A stretch of 64,000 bases of DNA, taken from contig NZ_CAMZFB010000008.1 in NCBI RefSeq assembly GCF_947305955.1, positions 1 through 64,000 of the forward strand, written 5' to 3'. The DNA comes from an uncultured Brevundimonas sp. (lineage in GTDB: Bacteria; Pseudomonadota; Alphaproteobacteria; Caulobacterales; Caulobacteraceae). This document shows, piece by piece, positions 1-6,988 of the stretch (position 1 is its first letter; every line of letters begins with the position of its first letter). The position numbers and the translations under genes are program-made. The notes below the pieces were generated by a model, which made no database searches, was not told where the DNA came from, and worked only from the letters and a program-made list of their open reading frames with translations.

Positions 1-1
1 G

Positions 2-2350
2 CGTCAAATGCACATTTTGGGAATTACACCGTCCTGGTCGCGTGAACGCTTTACGCTGGACGAGGGCCTGAACGAGGCCGTCCGCAAGGTGTTCGTGCAG
101 CTCTATAAAGAGGGCCTGATCTACCGCGCCAAGCGTCTGGTGAACTGGGACCCGCATTTCCAGACCGCCATTTCGGACCTTGAGGTCGAGCAGAAGGAAG
201 TCGACGGTGCGTATTGGCACTTCGCCTATCCGCTGGCCGATGGTGTGACCTATCAACATCCGGTCGCCTTCGACGAAGACGGCAAGCCGACCGAGTTCGA
301 GACCCGCGATTACATCGTGGTCGCCACCACGCGCCCCGAAACCATGCTGGGCGACACCGGCGTGGCCGTTCACCCGAAGGACGAGCGTTACGCTGGCCTC
401 GTTGGCAAGGAAGTCGTCCTGCCGATCACAGGCCGCCGCGTGCCGATCGTGGCCGATGAATACGCCGATCCGGAAAAGGGTTCGGGTGCGGTGAAGATCA
501 CCCCTGCGCACGACTTCAACGACTTCCAGGTCGGCAAGCGTGCGGGTCTGCCGGCGCTGAACATCATGGACTCGCTGGCCCGCATCATTGCCGACGAGGT
601 TCCGGAAATTCCGGCCGAATATGTCGGCATGGACCGTTTCGTCGCGCGCAAGGCAATCATCGCCAAAGCCGAGGAAGACGGCTGGCTGAAGGAAATCGAA
701 AAGACCAAGCATCAGGTCCCGCACGGCGACCGTTCGGGGGCTGTCATCGAGCCGTGGCTGACGGACCAGTGGTGGGTCGATGCCAAGACGCTGGCTCAAC
801 CGGCGCTGAAGGCCGTTCAGGACGGTGAGACCGTTTTCGAGCCGAAGTCGTACGAAAAAGTCTATTTCGAGTGGCTGAACAATATCGAGCCGTGGTGCGT
901 TTCGCGCCAGCTGTGGTGGGGTCACCAGATCCCGGCCTGGTACGGCCCGAACGGTGAGATCTTCGTCGCCGAGACCGAAGAGGAGGCCCGCGCCGAAGCC
1001 GAGGCCCAGCTGGGTGCCGGTGTTGAACTGACGCGCGAAGAGGACGTGCTGGATACGTGGTTCTCGTCGGCGCTGTGGCCGTTCTCGACGATGGGCTGGC
1101 CGGAAAAGACCGACGATCTGGCCCGTTTCTATCCGACGTCGGACCTCGTCACCGCCGCCGACATCATCTTCTTCTGGGTTGCCCGCATGATGATGATGGG
1201 CAAGCACTTCATGGGCGATGCCCCGTTCAAGCGCGTCATCATCAATGGCCTCGTCCGCGACGAGAAGGGCCAGAAGATGTCGAAGTCCAAGGGCAACGTC
1301 ATCGACCCGCTGGAGATCGTGGACGAGCTGGGTGCCGACCCGCTGCGCTTCACCATGGCCATCCTGTCGGGCACACGCGACATTAAGTTGTCGAAGCAAC
1401 GCATTGAAGGTTATCGCAATTTTGGCACGAAGCTGTGGAACGCCGCACGCTTCAGCCAGATGAACGAATGCGCCCGTGTCGAAGGTTTCGATCCGGCCAA
1501 TGTCCAGCAGACCATCAACCGCTGGATCCGTGGCGAACTGACCAAGGCCGAACGCGCCGTTTCCGAAGCCATCGAAGGCGGCCGTTTCGACGATGCGTCC
1601 GGTGCCCTGTACCGCTACATCTGGAACGTCTTCTGCGACTGGTACCTCGAACTGGCCAAGCCGGTGTTCAACGGCTCGGACGAGGCCGCCAAGGCCGAGA
1701 CCCGCGCCATGACCGCTTGGGTTCTGGACGAGACGCTGAAGCTGCTGCATCCGGTCATGCCGTACATCACCGAAGAGCTGTGGGCCGAACTGGGCAAGTC
1801 TGGCCCGTCGCGCGACACCTTGCTGATCGGTGCCAACTGGCCGCAACTGCCGGACAGCTATGTTGACGCTGCCGCAGAGGCCGAGATCGGCTGGCTGGTC
1901 GATCTGATCGGTGAACTGCGTGGTCTGCGTGCCGAGATGAACGTGCCGCCGTCGGCCAAGCCGCCGCTGGCCTTCGTCAATCCGGATGCGGAAACGGCTG
2001 AGCGTCTGGCGAGTCACCGCGACCTGATCCTGACGCTGGGCCGTGTGTCGTCGGTGGATGCAGCTGATGCCGCGCCCGCCGGTGCTGTGACCTGTGTCTC
2101 GGGCGGTTCGACCGTGGCCCTGTCGCTGGCCGATTTCATCGACTTGAGCGCGGAGAAGGCCCGTCTGAACAAGGAAATCGCCGCGTTCGACAGCGATATC
2201 GCGCACTACAACAAGAAGCTCGGCAACCCGAACTTTGTGTCGCGCGCTGCACCGGAAGTGGTCGAGGACCAGCGCCAGAAGCTGGCCGATGCCGAAGCTG
2301 GCAAGGCCAAGCTGCAGGCCGCACTGGCACGTCTGGAAGCCATGGCGTGA
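2..2350 (+). CDS. valS: valyl-tRNA synthetase, 3' part (5' end outside window)
   Basis: This class I aminoacyl-tRNA synthetase charges tRNA-Val in the cytoplasm. The frame is open at the left edge, so the N-terminal part with the HIGH motif is missing. From the first in-window ATG, the CP1 editing domain is visible (TTRPETMLGDTG near residue 105), then WCVSRQLWWGH near residue 297, the KMSKS loop at residues 423-427, the anticodon-binding domain, and a C-terminal coiled coil (about residues 713-780) typical of ValRS, which contacts the tRNA. The stop codon overlaps the GTG start of tlyA by four bases (GTGA), so the two are probably translated together. Identity is clear; only the true start is unknown. 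Confidence 0.97.
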   Translation, partial: RQMHILGITPSWSRERFTLDEGLNEAVRKVFVQLYKEGLIYRAKRLVNWDPHFQTAISDLEVEQKEVDGAYWHFAYPLADGVTYQHPVAFDEDGKPTEFETRDYIVVATTRPETMLGDTGVAVHPKDERYAGLVGKEVVLPITGRRVPIVADEYADPEKGSGAVKITPAHDFNDFQVGKRAGLPALNIMDSLARIIADEVPEIPAEYVGMDRFVARKAIIAKAEEDGWLKEIEKTKHQVPHGDRSGAVIEPWLTDQWWVDAKTLAQPALKAVQDGETVFEPKSYEKVYFEWLNNIEPWCVSRQLWWGHQIPAWYGPNGEIFVAETEEEARAEAEAQLGAGVELTREEDVLDTWFSSALWPFSTMGWPEKTDDLARFYPTSDLVTAADIIFFWVARMMMMGKHFMGDAPFKRVIINGLVRDEKGQKMSKSKGNVIDPLEIVDELGADPLRFTMAILSGTRDIKLSKQRIEGYRNFGTKLWNAARFSQMNECARVEGFDPANVQQTINRWIRGELTKAERAVSEAIEGGRFDDASGALYRYIWNVFCDWYLELAKPVFNGSDEAAKAETRAMTAWVLDETLKLLHPVMPYITEELWAELGKSGPSRDTLLIGANWPQLPDSYVDAAAEAEIGWLVDLIGELRGLRAEMNVPPSAKPPLAFVNPDAETAERLASHRDLILTLGRVSSVDAADAAPAGAVTCVSGGSTVALSLADFIDLSAEKARLNKEIAAFDSDIAHYNKKLGNPNFVSRAAPEVVEDQRQKLADAEAGKAKLQAALARLEAMA

Positions 2351-3081
2351 GCCGTATCCGGCTCGACCAACACCTTGTGAACCTTGGACTGGCCGAAAGC
2401 CGGTCCAAGGCCAAGGCGGCCATCGAGGCGGGCAATGTCACGGTGGACGGCGAGGTGGCGAAGGCCGCTTCGCTGAAAGTCCTTGAGGACGCCGACATCG
2501 GCTATGCCGACGCCCACCGCTGGGTCGGGCGCGGCGCGCTGAAACTGGAACGCGCGTTCCAGCTTTGGTCGCTGGATGTGGCGGGTAAGGTGGCGATGGA
2601 CGTCGGGGCCTCGACTGGAGGCTTTACCGAGGTCTGTCTGGACCGTGGCGCGGCCAAGGTGTTTGCCGTCGATGTGGGGCAGGGGCAGATGCACTCGCGC
2701 ATCGCCGCCGACCCGCGCGTCGTGAACCTTGAAAAGACCGATGCCCGCGAGCTGAGCGTGGATCAGATCACGCAGCCGCCGTCCCTGATCGTGTGCGATG
2801 CCAGCTTCATCAGCCTGTTGAAGGTGTTGCCCGTTCCGCTGTCGCTGGCGGCGGATGGCGCGCATCTGATGACCTTGGTGAAACCCCAGTTCGAGGCCGA
2901 CAGCCCGTCGGCCATCGGCAAGAAGGGCATTGTCAAGGACGTGGCGGCCCATGAGGCGGCGGTCAGAAAGGTCCGCGACTGGCTGGAAGCCGAGGGCTGG
3001 GCCGTTCAGGGCGTGGCCGACAGCCCCATTGAGGGCGGGGACGGCAACCGCGAGTTCCTGCTCTGGGCGATCAAGCGCTAG
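2347..3081 (+). CDS. tlyA: TlyA-family rRNA (cytidine-2'-O)-methyltransferase
   Basis: The 244-residue protein starts with an S4 RNA-binding domain (residues about 1-62, beginning IRLDQHLVNLGL) followed by an FtsJ-like SAM-dependent methyltransferase fold, with the SAM-binding loop DVGASTGGF near residue 85. The family 2'-O-methylates cytidines in 16S and/or 23S rRNA; TlyA of mycobacteria is known for capreomycin susceptibility. The GTG start lies in a four-base overlap with the valS stop, the only sensible start for the S4 domain. A strong hairpin terminator follows 19 bases after the stop. Whether it methylates one or both rRNAs cannot be told from sequence. Confidence 0.92.
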   Translation: MSRIRLDQHLVNLGLAESRSKAKAAIEAGNVTVDGEVAKAASLKVLEDADIGYADAHRWVGRGALKLERAFQLWSLDVAGKVAMDVGASTGGFTEVCLDRGAAKVFAVDVGQGQMHSRIAADPRVVNLEKTDARELSVDQITQPPSLIVCDASFISLLKVLPVPLSLAADGAHLMTLVKPQFEADSPSAIGKKGIVKDVAAHEAAVRKVRDWLEAEGWAVQGVADSPIEGGDGNREFLLWAIKR

Positions 3082-3099
3082 GATCGAAGGCTAAAATGA

Positions 3100-3129
3100 A
3101 AGGGCCGCCGGATGTTTCCGGCGGCCCTT
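3100..3129. terminator. bidirectional hairpin terminator between tlyA and glycine-zipper gene
   Basis: A perfect 13-base-pair stem (AAGGGCCGCCGGA paired with its complement at 3117-3129) closes on a four-base TGTT loop. It sits between the convergent ends of tlyA (+) and the glycine-zipper gene (-). The U-tract is poor on both sides, so termination strength is uncertain. Confidence 0.75.
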
Positions 3130-3160
3130 AACGCGTCATCGATTACAGGGGGGCTGAGAG

Positions 3161-3760
3161 TTAGTCGACGACGCGATAGCGTCCGCGCTCGTCCGGGCAG
3201 GTGCGGACATAGCGGGTCTCAACACGGCCATCCGGCAGACGGATTTCGCTCTCGGCCAGCTGGCACTCGTCGCGTGCCGGTGCGGGCTGCGGGCGGCCTT
3301 GCTCGTAGCTTTCCGGATAGTCGCGGTAATAGTCATAGCCACCGCGCTTGCTGGGGCGACCATCGTCATAGCGGCGATGGGGCGGAGGCGGCGGGGGAGG
3401 CGGCGGCGGTGCTTCATAGACCTCTACCGGCATCGGGGCCGAACCGGGGGTGCAGGCCGCGGCGCTGCCACCAACACCGGCACCGACTGCGGCACCCAGA
3501 ACACCGCCCAGAACAGCACCTTCGCTGCGGCGACCGCTATGGGCGATTTGCGATCCGGCCAGGGCACCGATAGCGGCACCGACGAGACCGCCGGTCGTCT
3601 GGCGCTCGCGGGTTTCGCGCAGGCACGGATCATAGGTCGCAGGCGTTCCGGCATAGCCGCCGCCATAAGACTGGGCGGTAGCCACAGCTGGCAGGGCGGT
3701 CGCGGCGCAGGCGATGCCTGCCAAGGCGATAGCGGCGGATTTCGTGATCTTGGCGATCAT
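3161..3760 (-). CDS. secreted glycine-zipper (2TM) envelope protein
   Basis: This is a 199-residue protein of unknown function. An N-terminal signal peptide (MIAKITKSAAIALAG, cleavage probably after ATAQ or VATA near residue 30) is followed by a glycine-zipper region (GLVGAAIGALAGSQIA and GGVLGAAVGAGVGG, about residues 50-95) of the kind that inserts in or associates with the outer membrane, then a proline run of about ten residues and an Arg/Asp/Tyr-rich C-terminus. An in-frame GTG 18 bases upstream is possible, but the ATG at 3760 is preceded by a GAGGGAG ribosome site and begins exactly at the signal peptide. It is divergent from the RNA methyltransferase gene at 3924. Related glycine-zipper proteins (SlyB/Rick_17kDa-like) stabilise the envelope; the role here is inferred only. 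Confidence 0.8.
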   Translation of the reverse strand: MIAKITKSAAIALAGIACAATALPAVATAQSYGGGYAGTPATYDPCLRETRERQTTGGLVGAAIGALAGSQIAHSGRRSEGAVLGGVLGAAVGAGVGGSAAACTPGSAPMPVEVYEAPPPPPPPPPPHRRYDDGRPSKRGGYDYYRDYPESYEQGRPQPAPARDECQLAESEIRLPDGRVETRYVRTCPDERGRYRVVD

Positions 3761-3860
3761 ATAATTCAGCTCCCTCACAGGAGCGGCCCATGGGCAGTGG
3801 CACGCTCCGAACTTGGGATCAGGCTTAGCTGTACGAATCTGAACAATCGTTGATCACGCC

Positions 3861-3890
3861 GTTCATCTTCGTTCATTTTGATTCATCTTT
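3861..3890. repeat. three 10-bp direct repeats in a divergent promoter region
   Basis: Three adjacent 10-base units (gttcatcttc, gttcattttg, attcatcttt) share the core TTCATYTT and fall exactly one helical turn apart. They lie between the glycine-zipper gene (starts 3760, -) and the methyltransferase gene (starts 3924, +). The spacing suits a regulator binding one DNA face, but no known operator matches; the GTTC pair here is separated by 6 bases, not the 7 of a LexA box. Confidence 0.45.
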
Positions 3891-3923
3891 GTTTTCGACA
3901 CGATCCGCAGGTAGAAGCTCCCA

Positions 3924-5168
3924 ATGACGCAGACCCTGACGATCGCCCGTATGGGCCACCACGGCGACGGTATCGCCGATACTCCGAACGGAGCCGTTTT
4001 CGTACCCGGTGCCTTGCCCGGCGAAGTCGTGCGCGGCGAGGTGAAGGACGGTCGCGTCGAGAGTTTTGAACTGGTGGAAGCCAGCGCCGACCGCCGCCCG
4101 ATCTTCTCCGAAGCCTATGCCGAATGCGGCGTGGCGCCTCTCCAGCACTGGGCTGACGCGCCCTATCTGGAATGGAAGCGCGATGTGGTGATCCACACCC
4201 TGCAACGCGAGGGGCTGGAGACCGAGGTTGCCGCCACCGTCGCCACGCCTCCGGCCAGCCGCCGCCGCATCGCTCTGCACGCGCGCCGTGGGCCGAATGG
4301 CCGCATCTTGCTGGGCTTCAAGGCGCGGCGCTCGTGGCGTCTGGTTGAAATCAACGAATGCCCGATTTCCGATCCGGCGCTGGTGGCGGTGTTTCCGACC
4401 CTGCGCCGTATCGCCGATGTTTTCCTGACACATCCCAAGTCGGCCCCGACGCTCCATGCGACCCTGACCGATACCGGCGTGGACGTGGATGTGACGGGCG
4501 TGGAGAAACGCTCGGGCGGGCCGTCGGCCGACCAGATTGCGCGGGCGATCTCTGCCGCTGCCGAGGGCGATCTGGCGCGTCTCAGCCTTGATGGCGACAC
4601 GCTGGTCATGGCGCGTCAGCCGCGCGTGACCTTTGGCCGTGCGTCGGTTCCGATTCCGGCGGGTGGCTTCCTTCAGGCTTCGCCCGCCGCCGAGGCCGCC
4701 ATGGTCGAGCGCGTGGTCGCGGCGGTAAAGGGCCACAAGAAGGTGGCCGACCTGTTCTGTGGCGCGGGCACCTTTACCTTCCCGCTGGCCGAGGTGGCCT
4801 CGGTCACGGCGGCGGATTCGGCGGCGTCCTCCATCGCGGCCATGAAGGCGGCCTTCCCGACGGCCAAGGGTCTGAAGGGGATCGAGGCGCAGGCGCGGGA
4901 CCTGTTCCGCCGCCCGCTGTCGCCCTATGACCTCAAGGGCTGTGACGCCATTGTTCTGGACCCGCCGCGCGCGGGTGCCCTGGAACAGACTCAGCAATTG
5001 CCGGGCACCAAGGCCGACACCATCGTCGGCGTTTCGTGCAATCCGCAGACCTTCGCCCGTGACGCCCGCGTTCTGGTGGATGCAGGCTTCCGGCTGGAAG
5101 CCGTGACGCCGATCGACCAGTTCATCTGGTCCACCCACATCGAACTGGTCGGCGTATTCCGCCGCTGA
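3924..5168 (+). CDS. TrmA/RlmD-like RNA (uracil-5-)-methyltransferase, Fe-S ligands degenerate
   Basis: The 414-residue protein belongs to the RumA/TrmA family, which makes 5-methyluridine in rRNA or tRNA. An N-terminal TRAM-like segment (residues 1-55) precedes the central domain; the SAM loop DLFCGAGTFTFP lies near residue 276, LDPPRAGA near 348, and the catalytic cysteine in VGVSCNP near 372. RlmD-type enzymes normally carry four cysteines for a 4Fe-4S cluster, ending CGGC-x-LQH; here that stretch reads CGVAPLQH with no earlier cysteine, and ECPISD keeps one. So at least two ligands are lost while the catalytic residues remain. The start ATG follows a divergent promoter region. Target uridine is unknown. 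Confidence 0.85.
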   Translation: MTQTLTIARMGHHGDGIADTPNGAVFVPGALPGEVVRGEVKDGRVESFELVEASADRRPIFSEAYAECGVAPLQHWADAPYLEWKRDVVIHTLQREGLETEVAATVATPPASRRRIALHARRGPNGRILLGFKARRSWRLVEINECPISDPALVAVFPTLRRIADVFLTHPKSAPTLHATLTDTGVDVDVTGVEKRSGGPSADQIARAISAAAEGDLARLSLDGDTLVMARQPRVTFGRASVPIPAGGFLQASPAAEAAMVERVVAAVKGHKKVADLFCGAGTFTFPLAEVASVTAADSAASSIAAMKAAFPTAKGLKGIEAQARDLFRRPLSPYDLKGCDAIVLDPPRAGALEQTQQLPGTKADTIVGVSCNPQTFARDARVLVDAGFRLEAVTPIDQFIWSTHIELVGVFRR

Positions 5169-5189
5169 CCGCTGCCGAAAGATATTGTG

Positions 5190-5591
5190 ATGACCGATGC
5201 ACGCGATGACGACATCGACGGCGGTGGCTTCGATTTTGACGATTGGGATCGTCTGAAACCCTTTACAGGCCGCGTGGCGACGCTGGACGACGTGCAGGCC
5301 AAGGCGGCGGTATTCGCCCTTGGCGACACCGAGCGTCCCTATCCGCTGGATATGGAACTGCCCCCGCCGGCGATCTGGTGGGACGAGGACGGCGAGAAGC
5401 CTGTGGTCATTATTCAGGCCGAGGCGCACACCAACGCCGACGACGAGGAAATGGAAATCCTCGGCCTCATCCTTCCGGATGGCGACGGTGCGGTGGCGCT
5501 GATGGAAGACGTGGACTTTGTGGATGCCACCGACGTTACGTGGCGACAGCTGGTCAGCGACTATATCGATCCGTCGGCCGCGAACGACTGA
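5190..5591 (+). CDS. small acidic hypothetical protein
   Basis: I do not recognise this 133-residue protein. It is very acidic (many Asp/Glu, for example DDDIDGGGFDFDDWDRLKP near the N-terminus), has no signal peptide, membrane segment or cysteine cluster, and ends in an Asp-rich segment around VDFVDATDVTWRQL. The ATG at 5190 is preferred over a GTG three bases upstream. It follows the RNA methyltransferase by 21 bases in the same direction, so it may be co-transcribed. Its last 31 bases overlap the 3' end of the convergent radical SAM gene. Codon use matches its neighbours, supporting a real gene. Confidence 0.7.
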   Translation: MTDARDDDIDGGGFDFDDWDRLKPFTGRVATLDDVQAKAAVFALGDTERPYPLDMELPPPAIWWDEDGEKPVVIIQAEAHTNADDEEMEILGLILPDGDGAVALMEDVDFVDATDVTWRQLVSDYIDPSAAND

Positions 5592-6658
5592 AGATCGAAC
5601 AGATCGCCCTGCGCCTTCTCGCTGGCGGGAACGCGGAAACGCGAGCAGTCCAGCGGGGGCAGGGGCGTATCCAGGCGATAGCGTTTGCAGGCCGCGCGGA
5701 AGCGCGTGGCGATAAGCTCCGCTAAGGGACCTGTTCCCTTCATCCTCTGTGACCAGTCGGGGTCATAGTCACGCCCGCCGCGCGTCTGGCGGACCAGCGA
5801 CATGACACGCCGTGCCCGATCGGGACGGGCCTGTTCCAGCCATTCGCGGAACAGGTCCTTGATCTCCAGCGGCAGGCGCAGGGTGACATACATGGCACGT
5901 GCCGCGCCCGCCTTGGCGGCAGCCTCCAGTACCGCCTCCAGTTCGTGATCGTTCAGGCCGGGAATGACAGGTGCGAACCCGACCGTGACCGGACAGCCCG
6001 CATCGGCCAGTCGGCTGATGGTCTCCAGCCGTTTGGCGGGCGTGGCGGCGCGCGGCTCCATCGCGCGGGCCAGCTTGCGGTCCAGCGTGGTGATCGACAC
6101 GCAGGCGCGGGCAAGTCCTTTGCGTCCCATGCGGCCCAAAATGTCCGCGTCACGCGCCATCAGGGCCGATTTAGATATGATGGACAGCGGGTGGTTGAAC
6201 CGCTCGAGAACCTCCAGAATGCCGCGCGTCAGCCCTGTCTCGCGGTCCACAGGCTGATAGGGATCGGTATTGCCGCCGATGTGGATCGGCGCGCAGCGAT
6301 AGCGCGGCTTCTTCAGTTCCTCCGTCAGCAGTTTGGGGGCATTGGGCTTGAAGAAAAGGCGGCTCTCGAAATCCAGCCCCGGTGACAGGCCCATCCATGC
6401 GTGGGCGGGGCGGGCGTAGCAATAGATGCAGCCATGCTCACAGCCCCTGTAGGGATTGATCGAGCGGTCGAAGTTGATGTCCGGACTGGTGTTGCGGGTG
6501 ATGACCGTCCGCGCCGCCTCGGGCGTCAGCGTGGTCCGTAGGGGAGGCGGTGCCTCGTCCCGCGTGTCCCACCCGTCCTCCATCGCTTCGGTGGTCAGGG
6601 CCTCATAGCGCCCGCTGGCGTTGGAGCAGGCCCCGCGCCCGCGTGCTGACTGCATCAT
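5561..6658 (-). CDS. PA0069/Rv2578c-type radical SAM protein, putative DNA-repair enzyme
   Basis: The 365-residue protein has the radical SAM cluster motif with Cys73, Cys77 and Cys80 (RGCEHGCIYCYARP), and matches the SplB-related 'Rv2578c family/PA0069 family' often annotated as DNA repair photolyase. The N-terminal GRGACSNASGRYE is typical of the family and supports the start at 6658 (a second ATG follows immediately). Its substrate is not known. A LexA box (6686-6700) lies 28 bases upstream of the start codon, which implies SOS induction and supports a role in damage response. It is divergent from the SidA-like microprotein and overlaps the acidic protein gene by 31 bases at its 3' end. 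Confidence 0.85.
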   Translation of the reverse strand: MMQSARGRGACSNASGRYEALTTEAMEDGWDTRDEAPPPLRTTLTPEAARTVITRNTSPDINFDRSINPYRGCEHGCIYCYARPAHAWMGLSPGLDFESRLFFKPNAPKLLTEELKKPRYRCAPIHIGGNTDPYQPVDRETGLTRGILEVLERFNHPLSIISKSALMARDADILGRMGRKGLARACVSITTLDRKLARAMEPRAATPAKRLETISRLADAGCPVTVGFAPVIPGLNDHELEAVLEAAAKAGAARAMYVTLRLPLEIKDLFREWLEQARPDRARRVMSLVRQTRGGRDYDPDWSQRMKGTGPLAELIATRFRAACKRYRLDTPLPPLDCSRFRVPASEKAQGDLFDLQSFAADGSI

Positions 6659-6685
6659 GATGGAAGGAGCAGAACATACCGAAGT

Positions 6686-6700
6686 GAACAGAACAAGAAC
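6686..6700 (-). promoter_or_regulatory. LexA box upstream of the radical SAM gene
   Basis: The + strand reads GAAC, seven bases (agaacaa), GAAC; on the minus strand this is GTTC-N7-GTTC, the alphaproteobacterial SOS operator. It ends 28 bases before the ATG of the radical SAM gene, a usual place for an operator. A third GAAC lies inside the spacer, so alternative registers exist. Confidence 0.75.
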
Positions 6701-6754
6701 AAAATTTCATCCACCAGCGTAATTTCGCTTGCACCGCGGGTTCGGCAATGTTTA

Positions 6755-6769
6755 GAACAAATATCGAAC
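6755..6769 (+). promoter_or_regulatory. LexA box upstream of the SidA-like microprotein
   Basis: GAAC, seven bases (aaatatc), GAAC is a perfect direct-repeat LexA box. It ends 28 bases before the ATG at 6798 and overlaps the likely -10 region (a weak -35 candidate TTGCAC is at 6729-6734). Together with the box at 6686 it makes a divergent SOS-controlled intergenic region. Confidence 0.82.
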
Positions 6770-6797
6770 ATTTAAGTGTGGATTGGAGATCAACCCC

Positions 6798-6887
6798 ATG
6801 GCTCGTCGTTTCAAGGATCTTCTGGCGCTGGCTTCGTGCGGCAGCTTCGTCTGGATGGTTTGGCACGCCGCGTTTCTGGTTTCGTGA
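6798..6887 (+). CDS. sidA: 29-residue membrane microprotein, probable SidA-like SOS cell division inhibitor
   Basis: This ORF encodes 29 residues beginning MARRFKDLLALAS and ending in VS. A basic N-terminus is followed by one hydrophobic segment of about 20 residues with two tryptophans, giving an inner-membrane single-pass peptide. A GGAG ribosome site lies nine bases before the ATG, and a LexA box lies just upstream. In Caulobacter crescentus SidA is a 29-residue, SOS-induced inner-membrane inhibitor that acts on the division proteins FtsW/FtsN. Length, topology, LexA control and position just before dnaE (which I recall as the sidA location) all agree. I could not compare the residues directly, so the gene name is inference. 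Confidence 0.72.
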   Translation: MARRFKDLLALASCGSFVWMVWHAAFLVS

Positions 6888-6909
6888 CGCGTCGGCACGT
6901 CACGCTTTT
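6883..6909 (+). terminator. hairpin after the SidA-like ORF
   Basis: A 7-bp perfect stem (CGTGACG at 6883-6889 with CGTCACG at 6898-6904) has an 8-base loop and a short CTTTTG tail. It includes the stop codon of the microprotein. It would separate the SOS-induced transcript from dnaE, 80 bases further on. Confidence 0.5.
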
Positions 6910-6988
6910 GCCGCTGCTTGGGATCATGTACCGACTCCGTGCATAAGCAGTCTGCGGTCGTTTGCGCCGCGAGTTTGGAGCAGTCCAG

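Noticed and set aside
3861..3874. GTTC pair as a LexA box
   Set aside because: Spacer is six bases, not seven.
3873..5429. 518-codon open frame antisense to the RNA methyltransferase
   Set aside because: Product has shadow composition and spans two real genes.
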